Shown here piece by piece: positions 1 through 7,311 of a DNA stretch of 21,651 bases. Both the position numbers and the translations under genes were made by a program. The notes beneath the pieces were generated by a model. The model searched no databases, was not told the DNA's origin, and worked only from the letters and a program-made list of their open reading frames with translations. Position 1 is the stretch's first letter. Each line of letters opens with the position of its first letter. The stretch lies in NCBI GenBank assembly GCA_948999435.1, contig CARJCM010000018.1, positions 1-21,651 on the forward strand, read 5' to 3'. This DNA is from an uncultured Bacilli bacterium (GTDB lineage: Bacteria > Bacillota_I > Bacilli_A > RF39 > UBA660).

Positions 1-1
1 T

Positions 2-370
2 ATTGAATGTCGAGAATATGCCTCCGAACCGATACGGAAAGAAAACCGGGACACAGCCGATATTTTAGTATTAGCAGGTGGTGCTCATAAATATTTTGCT
101 TTAGAATCAGGGATAACATATGAAAATAATATACTTTATGAAGACATAAATGCTCCTATAATGATGAGTATTGAAAACAGAATTAAAGATACAAAAAGAT
201 ACTTTGAGAATATTTCGCTTGATGAAATAAGAAATAGAGTCGAAGATTCGAAATGGTGGTATGCAACTCGTGCTATGTGCGCCTTTGCATTAGTAATCGC
301 TGAAGAAATAGAAGCAAAGTATATTGTTCCGACTGATATAGCAATGGCTTATGGGTTAATAAATGAGTAA
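2..370 (+). CDS. 3' fragment of an unrecognised protein
   Basis: An open frame runs in from the left edge of the window without a stop and ends at TAA (368-370), giving 122 visible residues; the true start lies outside. Internal ATGs at 158 and 161 exist, but the frame is open before them and no ribosome binding site precedes them. The visible part contains a hydrophobic stretch reading ILVLAGGAHKYFALESG, followed by a charged helical part and a helix with ALVIAEEIEAKY near the end. I do not recognise the family and see no catalytic motif. Its last codons overlap the next gene's ATG by 8 bases, so the two are probably translationally coupled. The first 60 bases are clearly richer in G+C than the rest of the window, with codons such as CGG and CCG that are rare elsewhere here. 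Confidence 0.6.
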   Translation: MECREYASEPIRKENRDTADILVLAGGAHKYFALESGITYENNILYEDINAPIMMSIENRIKDTKRYFENISLDEIRNRVEDSKWWYATRAMCAFALVIAEEIEAKYIVPTDIAMAYGLINE

Positions 371-677
371 TTCAGAATTAAGATTAATGGCTATTGAAGA
401 AGCTTATTATAATATGGCGCATATATTAAATAAAAGTGATAAAGTAGATGAAATAATAGATGCTATTAATAAAGCTTTAAGATCCCTATTAAACTCAATA
501 TTTAATGGAATACCAGCAAATAATTATATGGCTTATAATATAATACTAATAGCAAGTGCATTTATTAAAAGAAATGAAGAAAAATATTGTTATATTGAAT
601 CTTTTTGTAATTTAAAAACTCTTTTAAAAGTTATAAATTCTCACCGAAACAAAGAAGAAATATCTTCAAAACGATAA
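363..677 (+). CDS. small hypothetical protein, downstream partner of the truncated gene
   Basis: This is a 104-residue protein starting at the ATG embedded in the end of the preceding gene (8-base overlap). It appears largely alpha-helical and soluble: it has a glutamate- and lysine-rich start, a central segment with NSIFNGIPANNYMAYNIILIASAFIKR, and a basic C-terminus. It carries two cysteines (YCYIESFC) with no recognisable metal-binding pattern. I do not recognise a domain. The overlap with the upstream gene suggests that the two products act together. The gene is followed within about 10 bases by a strong intrinsic terminator, so it ends its operon. Confidence 0.6.
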   Translation: MSNSELRLMAIEEAYYNMAHILNKSDKVDEIIDAINKALRSLLNSIFNGIPANNYMAYNIILIASAFIKRNEEKYCYIESFCNLKTLLKVINSHRNKEEISSKR

Positions 678-686
678 AAAACTGCT

Positions 687-723
687 AAAAATGATGTAAA
701 TTATGAAAAAACATCATTTTTTA
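687..723 (+). terminator. intrinsic terminator after the first operon
   Basis: An 11-bp perfect stem (687-697 with 711-721, core AATGATGT/ACATCATT) with a 13-nt loop, followed by a T-run. It lies directly before the rplM promoter and insulates the ribosomal operon from the upstream genes. Confidence 0.85.
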
Positions 724-724
724 T

Positions 725-753
725 TTGACAAAACCATATAATTTACATATAAT
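725..753 (+). promoter_or_regulatory. consensus sigma-A promoter of rplM-rpsI
   Basis: TTGACA at 725-730 and TATAAT at 748-753 are separated by exactly 17 bases, a full match to the housekeeping consensus. Transcription should start near 760. This placement also rules out the in-frame TTG at 725 as the rplM start, because that TTG is the -35 box itself. Confidence 0.9.
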
Positions 754-759
754 TTTAAA

Positions 760-835
760 TGGTACATTTTATTTGTTGGAACTACCAAACTGTGGGAAGG
801 TTGAAGTAGTGAAAACTAATGAAAGGAATAAATTT
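760..835 (+). promoter_or_regulatory. 5' leader of rplM, probable L13 leader
   Basis: About 75 nt lie between the predicted transcription start and the rplM ATG. The segment can fold: GGTA at 761-764 can pair with TACC about 20 nt later, and TTGG...CCAA offers a competing small stem. Established knowledge: low-GC Gram-positives carry a structured L13 leader upstream of rplM-rpsI (Rfam family L13_leader), thought to be bound by a ribosomal protein for autoregulation. The position and size fit. Membership of that family is inferred, as I could not run a covariance model. Confidence 0.55.
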
Positions 836-1267
836 ATGAAGACATTCATGCAAACAAAAGAAAACATTGAACGCAAATGGTATGTTATAGACGCTGAAGG
901 ACAAACTTTAGGACGTCTAGCAACAAAAGCTGCTACTATTCTTAGAGGAAAACACAAAGTAACATATACTCCTCATGTAGACTGTGGAGATTATGTAATT
1001 GTAATTAACGCATCAAAAATCAATTTAACTGGAAACAAATTAGAAGACAAGATGTATTACAATCACTCTGGTTATCCAGGAGGATTAAGAGAAAGAAATG
1101 CAAAAACAATGGTTGAGAAATATCCAGAAGAAATGTTAGAAAGAGCTATTAAAGGTATGCTTCCACACAATTCACTTGGAAGAAGCATGGGTAAGAAATT
1201 ATTCGTTTATGCTGGTGCTGAACATAAGCATGAAGCACAAAAGCCTGAAAGCTTAAAAATTGATTAG
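836..1267 (+). CDS. rplM: 50S ribosomal protein L13
   Basis: A 143-residue L13, an early-assembling protein of the large ribosomal subunit. Family hallmarks visible are IERKWYVIDAEGQTLGRLA near the N-terminus, ILRGKHKVTYTPHVDCGDYV, the YYNHSGYPGG loop, AIKGMLPHNSLGR, and the C-terminal HEAQKP. The length matches the family (about 142-147). I place the start at the ATG at 836, preceded by AAAGGA 8 bases upstream; a longer reading from TTG 725 would begin inside the promoter. It is the first gene of the classical rplM-rpsI pair, with rpsI 11 bases downstream. Expression is driven by the consensus promoter at 725-753, probably with leader-mediated feedback. Confidence 0.97.
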   Translation: MKTFMQTKENIERKWYVIDAEGQTLGRLATKAATILRGKHKVTYTPHVDCGDYVIVINASKINLTGNKLEDKMYYNHSGYPGGLRERNAKTMVEKYPEEMLERAIKGMLPHNSLGRSMGKKLFVYAGAEHKHEAQKPESLKID

Positions 1268-1278
1268 GAGGTTTATTA

Positions 1279-1695
1279 ATGACTAAACAAGTATGGACTG
1301 CAACAGGTCGTCGTAAAAGAAGTTCTGCATCTGTTAGAATTACAGGTGGAACTGGAAATATTATTGTAAATGGTGTAGATGTTAATGAATATTTCCCAAA
1401 TCAAATTTTAGTAATGGATTTAAAACAACCATTAACAGTAACAGATAATGTTAATCGTTTCGATATTGAAGTATCAGTAAAAGGTGGCGGATATTCAGGA
1501 CAAGCTGGAGCTATTCGTTTAGGTATAGCAAGAGCTTTATTAGAATTTGATGCTAATACTGATCAAACAAGAGAAGACTCATATCGTAAAATCTTAAAAA
1601 CAAATGGTTTCTTAACTAGAGACGCAAGAGTTAAAGAACGTAAGAAATACGGACTTAAAAAAGCTCGTCGTGCTCCACAATTCTCAAAACGTTAA
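1279..1695 (+). CDS. rpsI: 30S ribosomal protein S9
   Basis: A 138-residue S9, a small-subunit protein whose C-terminal tail reaches the P-site tRNA. Evidence: TATGRRKRSSASVRI at the start, the GGGYSGQAGAIRLGIARAL core, LTRDARVKERKKYGLKKARR, and the invariant terminal SKR. It is preceded by a perfect AGGAGG (1266-1271) that overlaps the stop codon of rplM, so the two genes are translated as a tight pair. A strong terminator starts 15 bases after the stop. Confidence 0.98.
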   Translation: MTKQVWTATGRRKRSSASVRITGGTGNIIVNGVDVNEYFPNQILVMDLKQPLTVTDNVNRFDIEVSVKGGGYSGQAGAIRLGIARALLEFDANTDQTREDSYRKILKTNGFLTRDARVKERKKYGLKKARRAPQFSKR

Positions 1696-1709
1696 TATGT
1701 TTTCAATAC

Positions 1710-1735
1710 AAGACTTGGTTTTCCAAGTCTTTTTG
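1710..1735 (+). terminator. intrinsic terminator of rplM-rpsI
   Basis: A perfect 9-bp stem AAGACTTGG/CCAAGTCTT (1710-1718 with 1723-1731) with a TTTT loop, followed by a T-run. Confidence 0.92.
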
Positions 1736-1773
1736 CATTTAATTATTGAAGTAATAATCCTCCAATCAAAAAA

Positions 1774-1802
1774 TTGACAAAATAGTTCAAAGGTGTTAAA
1801 AT
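1774..1802 (+). promoter_or_regulatory. promoter of the 1830 gene
   Basis: TTGACA (1774-1779), a 17-base spacer ending in TGT (extended -10), and TAAAAT (1797-1802). The start of transcription should fall near 1809, leaving a short leader with an AGAAGGGG ribosome binding site. Confidence 0.8.
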
Positions 1803-1829
1803 ACCATTTTGTAAAAAGAAGGGGATAAT

Positions 1830-2435
1830 ATGGAAAGATATATTATTAATGGCTCTTTATATATAAAAAGAAGACCATCAGTTAAAAAAGAAGATAAATT
1901 ATTAAACCAAAATACTTCGATTTATAATGCCACAACTGGCAAAAATATTATTTTAAAAAGTATAAAAGATTTAGAGCAATTGCCTCCCCAAGTTATAAAT
2001 GTTCTAAGACAACAAAAGATTTTAGGTACAGAAGAGACAATAATACACGATAATCTAGGTTTTTATCAAATTTTTTCTGATGGCAGCTCTTTATATATGT
2101 TAGGAAGAGAGAATAATCAAACATTTAAATATCAAAGTTTAGATGAATTAGAAAAAGATTTTATATCACTAGAAGACTTTTTAAATAGTGGAAAATACAT
2201 AGGTAGAGAATTAAATGGAGAACATGGAACAGTGGAATTATTATACGAATTTGAAGGTATGTATTTGTTAGGTTCAATTTCAAGGTCATTTTTTATAACT
2301 ATCGGAAAAGATACCAAAGTTATGTCACGATATGTAATAGGAAATATCCTTCCACATTATTATAGTAAAGAAGAAATATACCAAGCAATAATTCAATCAT
2401 ATATAAATAAAAATAATGGAGAAGCTAGAAGATAA
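1830..2435 (+). CDS. hypothetical protein, 201 aa
   Basis: A 201-residue cytosolic-looking protein with no signal peptide or membrane segment; I do not recognise the family. The N-terminal 35 residues are basic (RRPSVKKEDK). Residues about 85-170 have alternating hydrophobic/polar spacing typical of beta structure (FYQIFSDGSSLYMLG; GTVELLYEFEGMYLLGSIS), and the C-terminus is helical. The start is supported by AGAAGGGG 5 bases before the ATG and by its own strong promoter. It is a single-gene transcription unit between rpsI and mnmE. Its last codons form the left arm of its own terminator, so gene end and transcript end are fused. Confidence 0.75.
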   Translation: MERYIINGSLYIKRRPSVKKEDKLLNQNTSIYNATTGKNIILKSIKDLEQLPPQVINVLRQQKILGTEETIIHDNLGFYQIFSDGSSLYMLGRENNQTFKYQSLDELEKDFISLEDFLNSGKYIGRELNGEHGTVELLYEFEGMYLLGSISRSFFITIGKDTKVMSRYVIGNILPHYYSKEEIYQAIIQSYINKNNGEARR

Positions 2436-2453
2436 CACAGATTATCTTCTTTT
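2427..2453 (+). terminator. terminator overlapping the end of the 1830 gene
   Basis: A perfect 9-bp stem AGAAGATAA/TTATCTTCT (2427-2435 with 2442-2450) with a 6-nt loop and a short T-run. The left arm includes the TAA stop codon of the upstream gene. Confidence 0.75.
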
Positions 2454-2470
2454 AAAATGATAAAAAAGTT

Positions 2471-2499
2471 TTGTCAAAACTATAAAAAAATGTTATAAT
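2471..2499 (+). promoter_or_regulatory. promoter of the mnmE operon
   Basis: TTGTCA (2471-2476), a 17-base spacer ending in TGT, and TATAAT (2494-2499): a strong extended -10 promoter giving a leader of roughly 20 nt before the mnmE ATG. Confidence 0.85.
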
Positions 2500-2525
2500 A
2501 TACACGCTTAAGGAAGCGGTTAACT

Positions 2526-3869
2526 ATGAATGATACTATATGTGCAATATCAACATCACTTGGTGTTGGAGCAATTTCAATAATAAGAGTAAGTGGAGAA
2601 GGTGCAATAAAAAAAGTTGCAAATCTTTTTGATGGAAAAGACTTAACAAAAGTAGAAAGCCATACTATTCATTATGGTCATATAATTCATAATAATGAAG
2701 TTATCGATGAAGTATTAGTTTCCGTGTTTAGAGCGCCAAAAACATATACCAAAGAAGATATAGTTGAAATAAATTCCCACGGCGGGATAGCTACCACTAA
2801 AAAAGTATTAGAGATACTACTTGAAAATGGTATTCGTCTCGCTGAAAAAGGAGAATTTACTAAAAGAGCGTTTTTAAATGGTAGATTAGACTTATGTGAA
2901 GCTGAAAGTGTTAATGCTCTTTTAAGTTCAAATACAGATTTAGAGCGAAAGTTAGCTTTAAATGGTATAAGTGGCAAAGTATCACGAAAAATAAAGAAAG
3001 TAAGAGATATAATTGTTGAGTTAATGGCAAATATCGAAGTTAATATTGATTTTCCAGAATATGAAGATGCCTTAGAAATAACTTTAGAGAATTTGCCACC
3101 AAGATTAAAAGAGATAAAGAAAGAATTAGAAAATCTTTTAGATGAAGCAAAGGTTGGAAAGTTAATAAGTGAAGGAATAAAAGTAGCAATTGTAGGTAGG
3201 CCCAATGTTGGAAAAAGTAGCATATTAAACCATTTATTACAAGAGAATAAAGCAATAGTTACAGATATAGCAGGTACAACCAGAGATATAGTTGAAGGCG
3301 AATTAGAGTTAAAAGGAATAAGGTTAAAGTTTATTGATACAGCAGGAATTAGAAAAACAGAAGATGTAGTTGAGCGCATTGGTGTAGATAAATCTTTAGA
3401 AATGATAAAAGAAGCTGATTTAGTTATTCATGTATTAAATAATAATGAAGAATTAACAAATGAAGATAAAGAAATTCAAGAAAAAATAAAGGGAAAAACA
3501 AAAATAACTTTTATTAACAAAAGCGATTTAGAAAGTAAAATAGAAATAAAAGATGATTATATTACAGGAAATACTATGTCTGATAATGGGTTAGATAATC
3601 TAAAGAATAAAATAATAGAATTATTTGATTTAGAAAAATTGGAACAAAGTAATTTAGAAATAGTATCTAGCACTAGAGCAATTAATTTAATAAAAGAGGC
3701 ATTAAAACACATTGATAATGCTATAAATAATATTAGTAATGAAATACCAGTTGATATGATAGCAATTGATATCAAAGCTACCTGGGATGTCTTAGGAGAA
3801 ATAACAGGAGAATCATATCAAGATGAGTTATTAGATACTTTATTTAGTAAATTCTGTTTAGGAAAGTAG
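2526..3869 (+). CDS. mnmE: tRNA modification GTPase MnmE
   Basis: A 447-residue MnmE (TrmE), the G-protein that works with MnmG to install the carboxymethylaminomethyl (or aminomethyl) group on U34 of tRNAs reading split codon boxes. Visible domains: an N-terminal tetrahydrofolate-binding domain (TICAISTSLGVGAISIIRVSG), a helical domain, an inserted Ras-like G domain with P-loop GRPNVGKSS at residues 224-232, switch DIAGTTRD, DTAGIR and NKSD, and the C-terminal FCLGK carrying the conserved catalytic-site cysteine. The length matches the family (about 450-460). It has a AAGGA site 11 bases before the ATG and its own promoter. It leads an operon with a GNAT gene, a membrane protein and mnmG. 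A 230-codon antisense frame inside it is a shadow. Confidence 0.97.
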   Translation: MNDTICAISTSLGVGAISIIRVSGEGAIKKVANLFDGKDLTKVESHTIHYGHIIHNNEVIDEVLVSVFRAPKTYTKEDIVEINSHGGIATTKKVLEILLENGIRLAEKGEFTKRAFLNGRLDLCEAESVNALLSSNTDLERKLALNGISGKVSRKIKKVRDIIVELMANIEVNIDFPEYEDALEITLENLPPRLKEIKKELENLLDEAKVGKLISEGIKVAIVGRPNVGKSSILNHLLQENKAIVTDIAGTTRDIVEGELELKGIRLKFIDTAGIRKTEDVVERIGVDKSLEMIKEADLVIHVLNNNEELTNEDKEIQEKIKGKTKITFINKSDLESKIEIKDDYITGNTMSDNGLDNLKNKIIELFDLEKLEQSNLEIVSSTRAINLIKEALKHIDNAINNISNEIPVDMIAIDIKATWDVLGEITGESYQDELLDTLFSKFCLGK

Positions 3870-3876
3870 GGAATAT

Positions 3877-4374
3877 ATGATACGATTAGCAAGGATTAAT
3901 GATTTAGATACTATAATGAGTATTATAAAAGAAATACAAAAAGAAATGAAATTAGAAAATAATCCTCAATGGAATGAAGAAGATGATTATCCAAGTAAAG
4001 ACAAATTTTTATTAGATATTGAAAATAATGCTTTATATGTTTATGAAATAGAAAATGAAATTAAAGGCTTTATATCAATCACCAAAGATGAAGGAGAATA
4101 TGACGAGTTATTAAAGACTACAAATAAACCTGCGTTTATATTACATCGTATAGCAATAAAAAAAGAAAACAGAAAAGAAGGAATAGCATCAATTCTATTT
4201 AAATATGCTGAAGAATTAGCAGAAAAAGAAAATATAAGACTTTTAAAAGCAGATACAGAAGAGTGTAATGTAAAAATGAATAATTTATTTACAAAATTAG
4301 GATATATCAAAAAAGGTGAATTCGAATATGAAGATTATCCAGGACATTATATTTATTATGAAAAAGAATTATAA
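3877..4374 (+). CDS. GNAT-family N-acetyltransferase
   Basis: A 165-residue GNAT acetyltransferase that transfers acetyl from acetyl-CoA to an unknown amine acceptor. It starts IRLARINDLDTIMSIIKEI (beta1-alpha1) and has the acetyl-CoA loop RIAIKKENRKEGIASILFKYAEELA (the R/Q-x-x-G-x-A pattern, at about residues 91-115). It continues with LLKADTEECNVKMNNLFTKLGYIKKGEF, the usual beta-alpha end in which an N-terminal-domain loop leads to LGYxxxG. The gene lies 7 bases after mnmE and 9 bases before the next gene, so it is part of the mnmE operon. The conserved pyrophosphate loop argues for activity. The substrate cannot be read from sequence; protein, small amine or antibiotic are all possible. 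Confidence 0.85.
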   Translation: MIRLARINDLDTIMSIIKEIQKEMKLENNPQWNEEDDYPSKDKFLLDIENNALYVYEIENEIKGFISITKDEGEYDELLKTTNKPAFILHRIAIKKENRKEGIASILFKYAEELAEKENIRLLKADTEECNVKMNNLFTKLGYIKKGEFEYEDYPGHYIYYEKEL

Positions 4375-4383
4375 GAGGTAATT

Positions 4384-4629
4384 ATGAACAATAAAGAATT
4401 AAAAAATGAAACTTGGAAATTTTTAATAAATATTAGTGCCATATGTTTTATAACAATAAGTTTTGTTATATATGTCATTATAAAAAATGTGAATGTAGCC
4501 TTTTTTGTAACATTACTATTTTGGCCTTTAATTATTTTATTATTAATAGGAGGCTTATTAAGTTTAATTATATTTTTAATATCAGTTATTAAATTAAGAA
4601 AGTTAAAAAAAATGAAAGAAGTGGAATAA
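4384..4629 (+). CDS. small two-helix membrane protein
   Basis: An 81-residue protein with two hydrophobic spans, roughly residues 14-34 (FLINISAICFITISFVIYVI) and 39-66 (VAFFVTLLFWPLIILLL onward). They are separated by a short KNVN turn and followed by a very basic tail (KLRKLKKMK), which by the positive-inside rule puts both ends in the cytoplasm. I do not recognise a family. It has an AAGAGGT ribosome site and sits between the GNAT gene and mnmG with tiny gaps, so it is co-transcribed. A link to tRNA modification is not implied by sequence. Confidence 0.7.
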   Translation: MNNKELKNETWKFLINISAICFITISFVIYVIIKNVNVAFFVTLLFWPLIILLLIGGLLSLIIFLISVIKLRKLKKMKEVE

Positions 4630-4630
4630 A

Positions 4631-6487
4631 ATGTATAATTGTATTGTAGTAGGAGGAGGACACGCTGGTTGTGAGGCCTCACACATCGCCGCCATATTAG
4701 GTTTAAAAACTCTACTTATAACTATGAATATCAAAAATATTGCCGATATGCCTTGTAATCCATCTATTGGAGGAACAGCCAAAGGAATAATTGTCAGAGA
4801 AATAGATGCTTTAGGAGGCATTATGGGAGCAGTCGCAGACCAATCTCACTTCCAAATTAAGATGCTTAATAATGGAAAAGGGCCTGCTGTTAGAAGTTTA
4901 AGAGCCCAAGCTGATAAAATCACATACCCGAAGATAATGCTAGAAACATTAAGAAAAACCAAAAATCTAGAAATAATTGAAGGAATGGTTGAAAATCTTA
5001 TAACTAACAATAATAAAGTAACTGGGGTCATTTTAGAAGATGGAACAAAAATTGAAGGCAAGACAGTTATATTAACAACAGGGACATATACCAAAGGAAA
5101 TATTTTAATAGGCTCTAAAAATACGCCAGGTGGACCTCATGGCGAAGCTAGAAGTAACTTTCTAAGTGATAATTTAAAAAAATTAGGATTAACAATTCAA
5201 AGATTAAAAACTGGAACTCCACCACGAATAAAGAAGAGTAGTATTGATTTTACAAAGATGAGTGAAGAAAAAGGTGATGATAAGTATTATACTTTTTCGC
5301 ACGATTTAGCGCCACTTTATGAAATAAATAATCAGCAAAAATGTTATTTATTATATACCAATGAGAATACTCATAATATTATAAAAGCTAATCTAGATAA
5401 ATCAGCGATGTATGGTGGCTATGTTACAGGAGTTGGTCCAAGATATTGTCCATCTATTGAAGACAAAATAGTAAGATTTGCGGATAAAGAAAGACACCAA
5501 TTATTTTTAGAACCAGAGAGCTTATATTATGATGAATGGTATTTACAAGGCTTTTCAACATCTATGCCTGAAGAAGTTCAAGAAAAAATGGTTCATTCAT
5601 TAAAAGGATTAGAAAAAGCAGAAATTACAAAATATGCCTATGCCATTGAATATGATGCTATTGACCCCTTAGAAATGAATCTTTCTTTAGAAAATAAAAT
5701 AATAGAAAACTTATTTACTGCTGGACAAATAAATGGAACAAGTGGATATGAAGAAGCAGCAGCGCAAGGACTAATCGCTGGAATTAATGCTCACCACAAG
5801 TTAAAAGGAATTGACCCATTAATACTTAAGAGAAATGAAGCATATATCGGGGTACTAATTGACGATTTAGTAACAAAAGGTACAGGAGAACCGTATCGTA
5901 TGCTAACATCTCGTGCAGAATTTAGACTAATACTTAGACACGATAATGCAGATTTAAGATTAAGAGGTATTGGTTATAAAAATGGTACAATAGATGAGGA
6001 AAGATATCAAAAATTAACAGAGAAACAAGAAAAAATAAATGAGATAAAAAATATATTACGAAACAATAATATTCAATTGAATGATAAAACAAAGGAAATA
6101 TTTAAAAATAACAATTTAGAAGTACCAACATATAGTACATCTTATTACATATTACTAAAAAGACCAGAAATAAAAATAGAATTCGTAAAGAACTTTATTG
6201 AAATAAACGCTTCTAATGATATTTTAGAAGAAGTTGAAATCGAAGTTAAATATGAAGGATATATAGCAAAAGCTTATAAAGAAGCTGAAAAAATGTTAAA
6301 ACTAGAAGAAAAAGAAATACCAAAAGATATAGACTATGCGAGTGTTTTAAATTTAGCTAGTGAAGCTAGACAAAAATTAGAAAAAATAAGACCTGAGACA
6401 ATGGGCCAAGCTGCTAGAATATCAGGAGTTAATCCTTCGGATTTATCAATATTATCAGTATATTTAAAGAAAAAGTATTCTAAGTAA
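4631..6487 (+). CDS. mnmG: tRNA U34 modification enzyme MnmG (GidA)
   Basis: A 618-residue FAD-dependent partner of MnmE. Evidence: the N-terminal dinucleotide fold VVGGGHAGCEA (GxGxxG at residues 8-13), the family signature MPCNPSIGGTAKG, GPAVRSLRAQADK, TGTPPRI, the second signature GEPYRMLTSRAEFRL with RHDNADLRL, and the C-terminal helical domain ending in ARISGVNPSDLSILSVYL, which contacts MnmE and tRNA. The length is full (about 620-630 in the family). The ATG lies one base after the upstream stop; the ribosome site AAGAAGTGGA is modest, suggesting coupling to the membrane-protein gene. In most Firmicutes mnmG directly follows mnmE; here two small genes separate them. Confidence 0.97.
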   Translation: MYNCIVVGGGHAGCEASHIAAILGLKTLLITMNIKNIADMPCNPSIGGTAKGIIVREIDALGGIMGAVADQSHFQIKMLNNGKGPAVRSLRAQADKITYPKIMLETLRKTKNLEIIEGMVENLITNNNKVTGVILEDGTKIEGKTVILTTGTYTKGNILIGSKNTPGGPHGEARSNFLSDNLKKLGLTIQRLKTGTPPRIKKSSIDFTKMSEEKGDDKYYTFSHDLAPLYEINNQQKCYLLYTNENTHNIIKANLDKSAMYGGYVTGVGPRYCPSIEDKIVRFADKERHQLFLEPESLYYDEWYLQGFSTSMPEEVQEKMVHSLKGLEKAEITKYAYAIEYDAIDPLEMNLSLENKIIENLFTAGQINGTSGYEEAAAQGLIAGINAHHKLKGIDPLILKRNEAYIGVLIDDLVTKGTGEPYRMLTSRAEFRLILRHDNADLRLRGIGYKNGTIDEERYQKLTEKQEKINEIKNILRNNNIQLNDKTKEIFKNNNLEVPTYSTSYYILLKRPEIKIEFVKNFIEINASNDILEEVEIEVKYEGYIAKAYKEAEKMLKLEEKEIPKDIDYASVLNLASEARQKLEKIRPETMGQAARISGVNPSDLSILSVYLKKKYSK

Positions 6488-6512
6488 TTAGAATATTTTT
6501 ATTTAGAAATAT

Positions 6513-6541
6513 TTGCTTAAAGCATTTTATCATGTTATAAT
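6513..6541 (+). promoter_or_regulatory. promoter of the Fic-like gene
   Basis: TTGCTT (6513-6518), a 17-base spacer ending in TGT, and TATAAT (6536-6541), an extended -10 promoter. AAGGA follows at 6551-6555. Confidence 0.75.
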
Positions 6542-6565
6542 TTAAATAGCAAGGATGTGTTATAT

Positions 6566-7222
6566 ATGAAAAATAAATATAATATGACAACGGAAGATAA
6601 TATCTTTTTTGCTAAACGAAAATTAGTAGATAACATTTATAAAAGTGCTAATTTAGAAGGTATCGCTGTAACTTTTGCTGATACAGTAGCTTTTATTAAC
6701 AATGTTAATACTGGTAATATTAAAATTGATGATATGTTAAAATTAAAAGGGTTAAAAGATGCTTGGGAATTAGTATTAAATACAATTGAGGAAGAATTAA
6801 CCATTGATTATATAAAGAAAATCCATTTCGAAATATGTAAAGGACAAAATATCAATCCACTAGGAGAATTTCGTGATAAAGGTGTAGGAATTATGGGAAC
6901 TTCATGGCGTCCAAAGCTTCCAGACGAATGTGATTATGAAAGCGAATTAAAAGAATTATTAAATATTGAAAATGAATTAGACAGATGTATAAGTATTTTT
7001 TGTTGGATTCAACGAAGTCAAATGTTTATAGATGGTAATAAAAGAGTAGCAAATTTAATAGCAAATAAAGAAATGATAAAAAGTGGTTGTGGCATAATTG
7101 CTGTACCAATTGAATTAATTGGTGATTATTTTACAAAGTTAATTAATTATTATGAAACAAATAATATGGAAGAGTTAAAAAAGTTTATCTATGATAATTG
7201 TTTAGATGGAATAGAAGATTAA
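6566..7222 (+). CDS. Fic-fold protein lacking the catalytic histidine
   Basis: A 218-residue Fic/Doc-superfamily protein. Family members usually transfer AMP (or phosphate or UMP) to target proteins via HxFx(D/E)GNxxR. Here the motif is SQMFIDGNKR at 151-160. The glycines, Asn158 and Arg160 of the anion hole are kept, but the catalytic His position (152) is Gln. A flap-like segment GEFRDKGVGIMG lies at 100-111. Near the N-terminus SANLEG (27-32) matches the inhibitory helix motif [S/T]xxxE[G/N] of self-inhibited Fic proteins. I chose ATG 6566 because AAGGA sits 10 bases upstream; the in-frame GTG at 6557 touches that site. Monocistronic, with its own promoter and terminator. It may be a pseudoenzyme, bind nucleotides, or use a different chemistry. 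No small antitoxin gene is beside it. Confidence 0.85.
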   Translation: MKNKYNMTTEDNIFFAKRKLVDNIYKSANLEGIAVTFADTVAFINNVNTGNIKIDDMLKLKGLKDAWELVLNTIEEELTIDYIKKIHFEICKGQNINPLGEFRDKGVGIMGTSWRPKLPDECDYESELKELLNIENELDRCISIFCWIQRSQMFIDGNKRVANLIANKEMIKSGCGIIAVPIELIGDYFTKLINYYETNNMEELKKFIYDNCLDGIED

Positions 7223-7246
7223 AGTGTCAATAGAAATGACATTTTT
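7221..7246 (+). terminator. terminator after the Fic-like gene
   Basis: A 9-bp stem with one G-T pair (7221-7229 with 7237-7245; AAAGTGTCA/TGACATTTT), a 7-nt loop, and a T-run. It overlaps the stop codon. Confidence 0.75.
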
Positions 7247-7256
7247 TAATATATTC

Positions 7257-7285
7257 TTGTTTATAGCAAATCTATATCGTAAAAT
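7257..7285 (+). promoter_or_regulatory. promoter of the 7312 gene
   Basis: TTGTTT (7257-7262), a 17-base spacer, and TAAAAT (7280-7285). The boxes are moderate matches, but the position is right after a terminator and 27 bases before the ATG. Confidence 0.6.
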
Positions 7286-7311
7286 AATAATAGAAAGATA
7301 GTTGATTTTAT

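Noticed and set aside
725..835. N-terminal extension of L13 from the in-frame TTG at 725
   Set aside because: The TTG is the -35 box of a consensus promoter whose transcript starts near 760; ATG 836 has a ribosome site and gives the normal L13 length.
2687..3379. 230-codon minus-strand ORF inside mnmE
   Set aside because: It is antisense to the conserved G domain of mnmE, has no ribosome site and has a composition expected of a shadow frame.
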